Source: Desulfonatronovibrio magnus (GTDB lineage: Bacteria > Desulfobacterota > Desulfovibrionia > Desulfovibrionales > Desulfonatronovibrionaceae). From it: a stretch of DNA of 64,000 nt. The stretch lies in contig NZ_KN882175.1 in the NCBI RefSeq assembly GCF_000934755.1, forward strand, positions 716,256 to 780,255. The letters are read 5' to 3'. A model generated the notes under the pieces. The model had not been told where the DNA came from. It saw nothing but the letters and a program-made list of their open reading frames with translations, and searched no databases. Both the position numbers and the translations under genes were made by a program. Numbering within the stretch: the stretch's first letter is position 1; every line of letters starts with the position of its first letter. Below are positions 34,778 through 42,352 of the stretch, in pieces.

Positions 34778-35512
34778 TCATTTTGTTTTTTGCCAGAACA
34801 CGCCTGTCCAGTCCACGGGTATAATTTCATCTTCTATTCCATTTCTGCGGCGGTAGTCGTGTACTGCCTGACTGCAGGCCTCTACAGCTCCATAATCATC
34901 CACAATCAAAAAACCTCCTGGAGTTAATTTAGGGTAAAGATTGTCCAGAGCATTGACTGTTGACTCATAAAGATCACCATCTAACCGGAGTACAGCCAAT
35001 TGCTGGACTGGTGCCTGTGGCAGACTGTCCTTGAACCATCCTTTGACAAACTTGACTTGGTCATCCAGCAGTCCATATCTGTCAAAGTTATCTTGAACTT
35101 CTGACAGTGAAACCGCCAACTCACTGAACTGATAAAGATCAATACCCTGATCATGAGGATAATTATGCAAATCTGGCCGTGGAAGGCCTTCAAATGAATC
35201 AGCAACCCATACAGACCTGTTTGTTATACCATAGGCTTTAAGAAGGCCTCGCATAAAAATAGTTGCCCCTCCCTTCCAGACCCCTGTTTCCATGAGATCT
35301 CCTGGTATATTATCCATAAGCACCTTTTCCACGCAAAATTGAATATTGTCAATTCTTTTCAAACCAATCATGGTATGTGCGTCATCAGGCCAGTCCTTCC
35401 CTTCATCACGAAAGTCATATCCAATTTCTTCAGTAGGACGAAAATAAATCGTATTGGTCAAACATCGCTTTAACAAATCAATGTAAAGTTGCCTTGTGAA
35501 GTTATCACTCAT
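34778..35512 (-). CDS. TylF/MycF-family O-methyltransferase
   Basis: This 244-aa protein has the TylF layout: GLKRIDNIQFCVEKVL, DLMETGVWKGGATIFMRG (SAM-binding motif I), WVADSFEGLPRP, FVKGWFKDSLP, LRLDGDLYESTVNALD with the metal-binding Asp, and GGFLIVDDYG with the second metal-ligand Asp pair. These Mg-dependent enzymes O-methylate sugar hydroxyls (macrolide deoxysugars in TylF/MycF; O-antigen sugars in Gram-negatives). It may make a terminal methyl cap recognised by the Wzt C-terminal domain, but that link is inference. Its start overlaps the wzt-like stop by 8 bases, so the two are tightly coupled. Confidence 0.9.
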   Translation of the reverse strand: MSDNFTRQLYIDLLKRCLTNTIYFRPTEEIGYDFRDEGKDWPDDAHTMIGLKRIDNIQFCVEKVLMDNIPGDLMETGVWKGGATIFMRGLLKAYGITNRSVWVADSFEGLPRPDLHNYPHDQGIDLYQFSELAVSLSEVQDNFDRYGLLDDQVKFVKGWFKDSLPQAPVQQLAVLRLDGDLYESTVNALDNLYPKLTPGGFLIVDDYGAVEACSQAVHDYRRRNGIEDEIIPVDWTGVFWQKTK

Positions 35513-36692
35513 TTAGTTTATCCTTGTTGATTTCCCAGTAATGATCCATCCACAGCATACCATATTCTGGACGCTCACTCACTACCGATACCGGTCCCAT
35601 CCTTTTTTCATGCACTATACGCATGGCATTAACATCAGTAATCATGACCCTTATCCAAAACACTCCCTGTTGCAGGACAATGCACGGCAGAGACAGCCTG
35701 AAACACTGCTGATCAGAAAAAAAAAGTCCTTCAGGAACACTGTCTCGACTGATTGATGAAAAAATTGCCTTGTCATCTGCAGCTTCAAACGTAACCGAAA
35801 TATGCCCCTTGAATGAGTCAACAACACTCTTTGTGCGAATATTGACTGTAAACGAAGAAAACTGTTCAACTGAATTTACATCCCTGATTTCATTGCTTTC
35901 TGTCTCTATATCTTTTATCAGCACCTCATTAATCTGAATAGAAGATTCATGACAACTAATGTTACTGATCGCCTGCTCCATATGTGATAAATAATCTGAG
36001 ACAATCCTGCTGGCATTGCAAGCGGACTTAATTTTTCCCTTTTCCATCCAGATTGCTTCCTGACATAACTCATTAATCAGGTACATGCTGTGACTGCATA
36101 AAATTATAGTTTTTCCTGCCTTTCTAAATCCACGCATTCGTTCAATGCATTTTTCCTGGAACCGCTGATCACCAACGCTTAAAGCTTCGTCAACCACCAG
36201 GATATCAGGATCAACGCTGGTAGCAATCGAAAAACCCAGGCGGACAACCATTCCTGAGGAGTAGGATTTTATGGGCCGGTCAATAAACTCTCCAATATCA
36301 GCAAATCCAATGATGTCCTTTTCTCTATATTTGATCTCCTTTTCAGTCATGCCCATGAGCGAGGCATTAAGATAGATATTCTGGCGACCGGTCAACTCTT
36401 GATGGAAGCCTGCCCCAAGTTCAAGCAGCGCAGCTACACGACCATTAATTTCAATATTTCCACCTGAAGGATTCAACGTCCTCGCCAGAATCTTTAGCAA
36501 GGTGCTTTTTCCGGCACCGTTTTCACCGATTATTCCCAGTGTTGAGCCGGGGACAACGCAAAAGCTTATCTCTTCGAGGGCGCTGAAAGCCTTATGCATG
36601 GGCTTCCTGCGTATCGCCTCCAGGATACGATGCACCGGCTTTTGATAAAACCGGTATACCTTACTGATATTATCTGCTTTGATTGCATACAT
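35505..36692 (-). CDS. wzt: O-antigen/polysaccharide ABC exporter ATPase with Wzt-type C-terminal domain
   Basis: The start is placed at ATG 36692 (MYAIKADNISKVYR); the frame extends 33 bases further to a TTG without a ribosome site. Residues ~1-240 form the ATPase: GIIGENGAGKST (Walker A), YSSGMVVRLGFS (signature) and DILVVDEALSVGD (Walker B). Residues ~245-390 form a beta-rich domain that in Wzt binds the methylated or otherwise capped chain end and gates export. It pairs with the permease at 37562-38365 and gives the locus its ABC-dependent export type. The gene symbol reflects the functional class, not orthology to a named strain. A separate coiled-coil gene lies between it and the permease. 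Confidence 0.87.
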   Translation of the reverse strand: MYAIKADNISKVYRFYQKPVHRILEAIRRKPMHKAFSALEEISFCVVPGSTLGIIGENGAGKSTLLKILARTLNPSGGNIEINGRVAALLELGAGFHQELTGRQNIYLNASLMGMTEKEIKYREKDIIGFADIGEFIDRPIKSYSSGMVVRLGFSIATSVDPDILVVDEALSVGDQRFQEKCIERMRGFRKAGKTIILCSHSMYLINELCQEAIWMEKGKIKSACNASRIVSDYLSHMEQAISNISCHESSIQINEVLIKDIETESNEIRDVNSVEQFSSFTVNIRTKSVVDSFKGHISVTFEAADDKAIFSSISRDSVPEGLFFSDQQCFRLSLPCIVLQQGVFWIRVMITDVNAMRIVHEKRMGPVSVVSERPEYGMLWMDHYWEINKDKLNE

Positions 36693-36749
36693 GTCAGAAT
36701 AATAAAACCAGGAAAAAAACTGCAAATATAAGCACGAGGTTCATATAAA

Positions 36750-37496
36750 TCAGGCAGCTTGAACTTCTAAACGCTTAACACGAACTACAAGGTCGTCAAT
36801 TATAACCTTCTGAGACAACGCCTTTTCCAAATCCCCTCTAAGCTTGGATACCTCAAAAAAAGTAGCATCCATCCGAGCATTAACCTTGTCAATACGTTCC
36901 GTATTTTTCATGATTTCGACCTTCAGTTCTGAGCGGACTTCATCTATTCGGGCACCAAGCTCTGTACGAGTTTCATCTATGCGCTTGTTGGTTTCATCAA
37001 TCCGGGCACCAAGCTCTGTACGAGTTTCATCAATGCGCTTGTTGATTTCATCAATCCGGGCACCAAGCTCTGTACGAGTTTCATCAATGCGCTTGTTGAT
37101 TTCATCAATCCGGGCACCAAGCTCTGTACGAGTTTCATCTATGCGCTTGTTGATTTCATCAATCCGGGCACCAAGCTCTGTACGAGTTTCATCTATGCGC
37201 TTGTTGGTTTCATCAATCCGGGCACCAAGCTCTGTTCGGACTTCATCTATGCGGGCACCCAGCTCTGAGCGGACTTCATCTATGCGGGCACTAAGCTCTG
37301 AACGAACTTGTTCTATAGACTTCCTGATCTCCCTAAGATCAGTTTCTATGGAACTCTGCCTTGCAGAAATTGATTCAATGGCCACCCTGAAGCCTGACAG
37401 CTCTCCGGTTACTGACGCTCTGAACTGAGCAAACTCCTGCTTCAACTCTCCCAGAATCACATCTCTCATTTTTTCGATTATCTTATCCATATCCAT
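36750..37496 (-). CDS. Tandem-repeat coiled-coil protein between exporter subunits
   Basis: This 248-aa, highly charged, soluble protein has no signal peptide. Residues ~1-60 are helical (KIIEKMRDVILGELKQEF). The middle ~130 residues are five 18-residue units of the form RTELGARIDExNKRIDET, flanked by 11-residue units (RSELGARIDEV). A period of 18, or 11 plus 7, gives hydrophobic Ile/Leu spacing of 7-7-4, expected for a long, nearly straight coiled coil. The last ~60 residues are again helical. AGGAGG lies 8-10 bases before ATG 37496. It lies 57 bp upstream of wzt and 65 bp downstream of the permease. In other systems coiled coils set O-antigen chain length (WbdD); that role here is inference. 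Similar proteins of unknown function also occur outside such loci. Confidence 0.8.
   Translation of the reverse strand: MDMDKIIEKMRDVILGELKQEFAQFRASVTGELSGFRVAIESISARQSSIETDLREIRKSIEQVRSELSARIDEVRSELGARIDEVRTELGARIDETNKRIDETRTELGARIDEINKRIDETRTELGARIDEINKRIDETRTELGARIDEINKRIDETRTELGARIDETNKRIDETRTELGARIDEVRSELKVEIMKNTERIDKVNARMDATFFEVSKLRGDLEKALSQKVIIDDLVVRVKRLEVQAA
36951..37320. repeat. Tandem 54-bp repeats (five units) plus 33-bp units in coiled-coil gene
   Basis: The block starting GGCACCAAGCTCTGT recurs at 36951, 37005, 37059, 37113, 37167 and 37221, exactly 54 bp apart; the next related block is at 37254 (33 bp). Units differ by only a few bases, so slippage or recombination could change the number in frame. 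Confidence 0.92.
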
Positions 37497-37561
37497 ATAG
37501 ACAACCTCCTGAAAAAAGCTTGGGGAAAATGTACAAGTGATCTGTATATTACCAATAAACC

Positions 37562-38365
37562 TTACAGCACATCGCCAAAACCGGGCTTAACCCTGGCAAA
37601 AAACAGGCTGCCAACTATATAGGCCAGAACAGCATACAATACAACTATAACTATCGACAGGACCTCCAAATTATCAGCAATCAGAACGTCCCTGTATAGG
37701 CTGATAAAGGCATGCATAGGATTAAGCAGTATCAGAGATTGAATGTTCTCCGGCACCATTGACAGAGGATAAATGATCGGGGTTGAAAAAAACCAGACCA
37801 TGAGAATAAGCCCCGTCATTTCCCTGATATCCCTGAGATAAACACATGCAGAGGCAAATAACATTCCTACGCCCATTGTAAACAGTGTCTGAAGAGGCAA
37901 AATTAAAAATAGCAGAACCCACGTACTGCTAATAAATCCTTGTGATGCAAGAAAAATAAGCAACACAGCAAGTCCAAAACCATTAATAATCAATGAACTT
38001 ACAACCGATGTCAGCGGCAGTAGCTCCACCGGAAAAATCACTTTGGTCACTATTGAAGCATTATCCAGAATCGAGCCTGTAGCCTTGCTCATACTGTCCG
38101 CAAAAATCAACCATGGCACGAATCCGGTCACAAAATACACAAAAAAGCTGTCTGTGCCTGTTTCTTCAACTGTTACACTTATTCTCAGCACAATGGAAAA
38201 TACAAACATATAAACGAGCATAGTTGCCACTGGAGTTATAAGAGTCCAGGCAATACCAGCAATGTTCCCGGCAAATCTACCCCTTATTTCCCTTGATACA
38301 AAACTTCTCAGAAGATTGTTATAACGAAAAACCATTAAAAGTGGCAACAAAATTCTTTCTATCAT
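37562..38365 (-). CDS. wzm: ABC-2 type polysaccharide export permease (Wzm/TagG type)
   Basis: This 267-aa protein has six hydrophobic spans and the ABC-2 signature: an N-terminal VSREIRGRFAGNIAGIAW segment (SREIKxRYKxSxLGxxW-like), FVTGFVPWLIFADS, and LRDIREMTGLILMVWFFSTPIIYPLSMVP, with LLNPMHAFISLYRDVL at the end. Such permeases export undecaprenyl-diphosphate-linked polysaccharide with a Wzt-type ATPase. It is the first gene of the minus-strand polysaccharide locus, 1.2 kb from the next plus-strand gene. The gene symbol denotes functional class only. Confidence 0.87.
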   Translation of the reverse strand: MIERILLPLLMVFRYNNLLRSFVSREIRGRFAGNIAGIAWTLITPVATMLVYMFVFSIVLRISVTVEETGTDSFFVYFVTGFVPWLIFADSMSKATGSILDNASIVTKVIFPVELLPLTSVVSSLIINGFGLAVLLIFLASQGFISSTWVLLFLILPLQTLFTMGVGMLFASACVYLRDIREMTGLILMVWFFSTPIIYPLSMVPENIQSLILLNPMHAFISLYRDVLIADNLEVLSIVIVVLYAVLAYIVGSLFFARVKPGFGDVL

Positions 38366-38567
38366 ACTGAGTTTACACTAACCTGATGTTAATTATTAAT
38401 TTTTCCATCCGGAAAGCCTTCTATTTGTTGATTAATACTATCGGCTATGAGTCCTAAAGCCTGATTGTTTCTTTTGCCCGGGAATCCAAACTGTTATTAA
38501 AAAAAATACCTGATTTAACTTTATGAATAGCCGGTAGCTGTAGGGGTTGATGCAACCAGTGAAAAAA

Positions 38568-38695
38568 GGAGCATAACGCTTTTCTAAAAATTCAACTGCA
38601 GACAGTCCCCCTGCCAAGCTGTAAAATCGGATTTAAACCCAGAATAGCCATGAGATCCAATTCAGTTAAAAATTTTGCTGAAACGCCCTATGCTC
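38568..38695. repeat. Family A repeat, copy 4 (decayed)
   Basis: It begins GGAGCATAACGCTTTTCT and ends with CCCTATGCTCA, degenerate versions of the family-A termini, with AGACAGTCCCC inside. It lies in the 38366-39571 gene-free region ahead of the permease, where the main promoter of the polysaccharide locus should be. No promoter boxes could be assigned. Confidence 0.65.
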
Positions 38696-38939
38696 AAATG
38701 TAAAAGCAACCAGAAACTGAATACTTTTAGCAAATGTGTTATCTACCAATGAATACCAAAAAAATATATACCAAATGACATCTCGAAAACTAAATGAAGC
38801 CTCAGATAAATCAAGCAAAAAAACAATATGCACGATTAATTGTTAAACAGCTTTCTGTCCTAAATAAGCAAAACACTAACTTTTTGACATTTTTGTACAA
38901 TAAAACACAGTTCGAATTTTTGAAAAATTTATCAGGATT

Positions 38940-38992
38940 GACAGCGACATCTTGTGTTTATTTAAGTCTCGATCACTGGGGGCACACACCTT
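38940..38992 (+). repeat. Family C repeat, copy 4 (partial)
   Basis: ACAGCGACATCTTGTGTTTA followed by TCGATCACTGGGGGCAC matches family C at 34702 and 42089. The overlapping ORF 38794-38994 is not considered a gene. Confidence 0.5.
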
Positions 38993-39275
38993 GAGACCCA
39001 CTTGAACAGTATTTTTTTTTAAAACCCAGCCATCCATGAGCCAAGTGGATACTTGATGATCCAGTCTTCGAGTAAACCTAAAGAGCTAAACTATTTATAT
39101 GTATTGTATTTTAACCGACATAATCATTAAAAAATATGAACTGATGAAATATCCGCTATTTTACATATAAAGGAATTGACTTGCGTTTTGTTGCTTGATA
39201 AATTTAAGAAATTTTAAAAAGCACTAAACTTATTTTACTAAAATTAATTATTTCATTTTTCGTAACTATTCACCA

Positions 39276-39490
39276 GGGAGCATTACGCGTTTCTGAAAAC
39301 TGTAAATTTTAGTTGTGTGTCACAAATATTTTCAGGCTTGTATCTGTTTAGAGCTCTGCATGTGGCATGGGGACTGGCTCTTCCAGGACCCACTTGCCCC
39401 AAAAAATGAGATATTTTAAGCACAAAATGATGCTCAAGTGGGTCCCGGACTACCTGTACCCTGCTTTCCTTAAAAGCGCTAAACAGATAC
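39276..39490. mobile_element. Composite: family A left end joined to family B element (39340-39490)
   Basis: 39276-39339 is the left end of a family-A element (GGGAGCATTACGCG). At 39340-39490 follows a 151-bp family-B element with 12-bp perfect terminal inverted repeats (GTATCTGTTTAG and CTAAACAGATAC). It has an inner stem GGACCCACTTG/CAAGTGGGTCC, the same inner stem and the same 151-bp length as the copy at 51785-51935. No target duplication is seen here. Confidence 0.8.
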
Positions 39491-39571
39491 GAAAATAAAA
39501 ACAAGCAGTTTTCGCACAGATCATTGGATAATCAAAAGCAGTTTTTTAGCAAATTTATTAAAGGAGGAATC

Positions 39572-41854
39572 ATGTATAAATCAATTCAGGTTTTGTTGAT
39601 AACAATAGTATTGTTATCTTTGTCAACCTTTGCCCAGGGTTTTCATCCTTTTCCTGACACCGGCCAAACCAGGTGCTATGATGATGAAAATGAAATTACT
39701 TGTCCGCAGCCCGGCCAGCCTTTTTACGGCCAGGACGCCCAGTACCAGCCCCGCATACCCAGATCCTACACCAAGCTTGGTCACGGAGGTGCTATTCTGG
39801 ATGACGCTGCTGCCCATGTGGATAACGGTGGTCCGTGGATTATGACCAGAGACGATGTCACCGGCCTGATCTGGGAAGTCAAGACAGATGATAATAAAAG
39901 CGATAGATACAACTGGAATGATGCCCAGGACTCATTTATCAGCAATTTGAACCAGGAAGAGTATGGAGGCTTTTCAGACTGGCGGCTGCCGGACGTCAAA
40001 GAGTTGTCATCGTTAATTAACAGCGGTACACACGCTCCGGCAATAGAAAAATTTTATTTCCCGAATACCGCTTTATCAACCAGCTACTGGTCATCTACTG
40101 ACTATACTTTCAGCCGAAATCAAGTATGGCTTGTTCAAGTGGATGGCAATGCACATTGTAACTATATTACACACAGCTATATGGTACGGGCTGTTCGGGC
40201 AGGACCGCCGCAGCAGCAGAATTTGACAGACAACCAGGACGGTACAGTGACGGACTCGGCGACCGGCCTGATGTGGCAGAAATGCACCTATGGCCAGACC
40301 TGGGATGATGGCCAGGGCACCTGTACAGGCAGTGCTGCATCACTCGACTGGCAGCAGTCCCTGGAAGCGGCCGAAAATCTGGAACTGGCCGGACATGATG
40401 ACTGGCGTCTGCCCAATCGCAACGAATTGCAGTCCCTGGCGGACTATTCACGCCATGCCCCGGCTATTGACCCAATGCTTTGGGATAGTACAGAGCTGGC
40501 CAACTACTGGTCTTCAACTACCCGCGCCGACTTTACAGACAGCTCAATGATCGTCGATTTTAATTTTGCTCGCATTGATACCCGATCAAAGTCGGACAAT
40601 AACCATGTTCGTGCAGTACGGGATGATGCGACTACAGGACAGTACGGCTCCCTGACAATCTTGATTGAACCCTCAGGAGCACGGGACGCAGGCGCCCAAT
40701 GGCGCAGAACCGGGACAAGCAAGTGGTTCAGCAGCGGATTTACGGAGACAAATGTGCTAATCGGTTCACATACAGTGGAATTCAAGGTAATTGGCGGATG
40801 GATTACTCCTGAGGGTATCACGGTTAGTATTAGTGAAGGCGAAACCACTACAGCAACAGGAACTTATATTTCCACTGAGATGCCAGTTGCAGGAACACCG
40901 TCCTTCATTGATGTCCCATCCACCAGCACCACCGGCAACTATTCAGTTGACTGGGGAAGCTCAGTCACCAGAGAAGTAACTTATGTCCTGGAAGAGGCAA
41001 CCAATTCTTCCTTCACTTCCGGACTGAGCATTGTCTACACCGGCACAAACTTAGTTGCGCCAATAACTGGCAGGACAGATGGAACTTATTATTACCGGGT
41101 CAAAGCGACTAAGGAGGGATATGAGGACAGTAAGTGGGTAGTAGGTAATAATGGCTGTTTGGTAAAAGTTGGAGACAACGACATTGTTGTTACCCCAATT
41201 AGATCAGAAACTATCACATTCAGTGACTTTATCAATACAGGGAGAAACATAACCTGGATCAGGCTTTGGACTGGCAGTCAGGTCAATGGAAAATATGTTG
41301 GCAGCTATGTCAATACCAATTCTTTTAATACATTCGGAGATGGCTGGATTGAAGTTGTAGATATGGAAAAACTAAAACTGGATTTTGCCCAGTTTGAGAA
41401 CACTATTCTATACCTGCTTCCATGGTCAGCCAACTCCTCACATAGTTGGCAGAAGTTTGAAGTGGACTTTCAAGCATCAAACCAGGTCAAAAATTCTGTA
41501 AACATGAACATCACAATGGATACTTACGCAAATGAAATAATCAAAGTTGAAAACACTGAAAATGGAAGTCACTGGCTCCAGCTTTGGACAGGAAATATTC
41601 AAAATGGCCGTTTCGTTGGCAGTTATATTCTAACCCAACATCTTAACATCTTCGGTAATGGTTGGGTGGAGGTTAGACACCTGCCGGATCTGGTCATTCC
41701 AAGTGAGGCTCTCAAGGCTGGCAACAGTCTCTGGGTAAGGCAATCCAGTCAATCCCATAATACTGGAGGATGGGTTGATTATGGGTGGATTGAGATTGTT
41801 CAAGATACTTTGCCCTTTTTTTCCTCATTGACGAGTCTTGATACTGCTCAGTAG
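39572..41854 (+). CDS. Secreted protein with two DUF1566 domains, PEGA-like domain and C-terminal repeats
   Basis: The start is ATG 39572, after AAGGAGG, giving a signal peptide (MYKSIQVLLITIV, ending FAQG). The ~760-aa protein has two DUF1566 (Lcl C-terminal) domains (about 70-205 and 215-350). Both carry the signatures GLIWEVK or GLMWQKC, DWRLPD or DWRLPN, and YWSST. A PEGA-like beta domain follows (about 355-425, AGAQWRRTGTSKW), very similar to one in 42353-44500. An FN3-like segment comes next, then two ~95-residue repeats with W-x-LWTGxxxNGxxVGSY and FGxGWxEV. DUF1566 domains occur in exported surface proteins. Function is probably adhesion or ligand binding. It is monocistronic, with hairpins downstream. 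Confidence 0.85.
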   Translation: MYKSIQVLLITIVLLSLSTFAQGFHPFPDTGQTRCYDDENEITCPQPGQPFYGQDAQYQPRIPRSYTKLGHGGAILDDAAAHVDNGGPWIMTRDDVTGLIWEVKTDDNKSDRYNWNDAQDSFISNLNQEEYGGFSDWRLPDVKELSSLINSGTHAPAIEKFYFPNTALSTSYWSSTDYTFSRNQVWLVQVDGNAHCNYITHSYMVRAVRAGPPQQQNLTDNQDGTVTDSATGLMWQKCTYGQTWDDGQGTCTGSAASLDWQQSLEAAENLELAGHDDWRLPNRNELQSLADYSRHAPAIDPMLWDSTELANYWSSTTRADFTDSSMIVDFNFARIDTRSKSDNNHVRAVRDDATTGQYGSLTILIEPSGARDAGAQWRRTGTSKWFSSGFTETNVLIGSHTVEFKVIGGWITPEGITVSISEGETTTATGTYISTEMPVAGTPSFIDVPSTSTTGNYSVDWGSSVTREVTYVLEEATNSSFTSGLSIVYTGTNLVAPITGRTDGTYYYRVKATKEGYEDSKWVVGNNGCLVKVGDNDIVVTPIRSETITFSDFINTGRNITWIRLWTGSQVNGKYVGSYVNTNSFNTFGDGWIEVVDMEKLKLDFAQFENTILYLLPWSANSSHSWQKFEVDFQASNQVKNSVNMNITMDTYANEIIKVENTENGSHWLQLWTGNIQNGRFVGSYILTQHLNIFGNGWVEVRHLPDLVIPSEALKAGNSLWVRQSSQSHNTGGWVDYGWIEIVQDTLPFFSSLTSLDTAQ

Positions 41855-41955
41855 TTTGCCTCGATTTACTGCGCACATTGTCTTTAAAGATATAGTCATA
41901 TATGCTCATAGGAATTTGAGTTACAAATTTGCGCAAGTGCAGGTCATAGATCAAC

Positions 41956-41987
41956 AGCCCGTTTTCGCCTTAAAGCGAGAACGGGCT
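41956..41987. terminator. Hairpin downstream of the DUF1566 gene
   Basis: AGCCCGTTTTCGC and GCGAGAACGGGCT form a 13-bp stem with one G-T pair and a 6-base loop. The following T-tract is weak, so termination is probable rather than certain. Confidence 0.6.
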
Positions 41988-42088
41988 AACTTGTTTAAGT
42001 TAAAATAATATTGACTTTAATATCATGCTAAACAGATGTTCGCTTCTTTCAATTTTACTTATTGTTGATCTGCGTAGTCTACTACCAC

Positions 42089-42128
42089 TACAGCGACATT
42101 TTGTGTTAATTATTTGGGCACCCGGGAA
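42089..42128 (+). repeat. Family C repeat, copy 5 (partial)
   Basis: ACAGCGACATTTTGTGTTAA then TTATTTGGGCACCCGGG is the best-preserved start of family C. It lies in the 41855-42352 gap between convergent genes. Confidence 0.6.
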
Positions 42129-42187
42129 AATCAGTCTCGAAGATGACTAAACTTTGATGTCGAAAAAGAGCAGCACCCAATTAAAGT

Positions 42188-42217
42188 CCCCTCACCCGAA
42201 TATTTTCTGGTGAGGGG
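42188..42217. terminator. Rho-independent-type terminator
   Basis: CCCCTCACC and GGTGAGGGG form a perfect 9-bp GC-rich stem with a 12-base loop, followed by ATTTGTTCTGTATTT. It lies between the convergent ends of 39572-41854 and 42353-44500. Confidence 0.7.
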
Positions 42218-42352
42218 ATTTGTTCTGTATTTGATAAATAAAGACTTTTATCAATGAAACCCAGCATGATCTGTTGTAGTCAAAGTCATGTTATCTTCCC
42301 TTTTAGCTGGAATTGAAGTCTATTCATACTGTTTAACAGACGGTGATGGGTA

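Noticed and set aside
36951..37320. Possible CRISPR-like array
   Set aside because: The units are contiguous 54-bp tandem repeats without unique spacers and lie inside a coding frame.
36844..37428. 194-codon plus-strand ORF opposite the coiled-coil gene
   Set aside because: It exists only because the 54-bp units have no stops in this frame. The protein is a Ser/Arg-rich repeat with no ribosome site, and the minus strand has a real start signal and a sensible coiled coil.
38794..38994. 66-codon ORF
   Set aside because: It has low-complexity AT-rich content and ends in a family C repeat.
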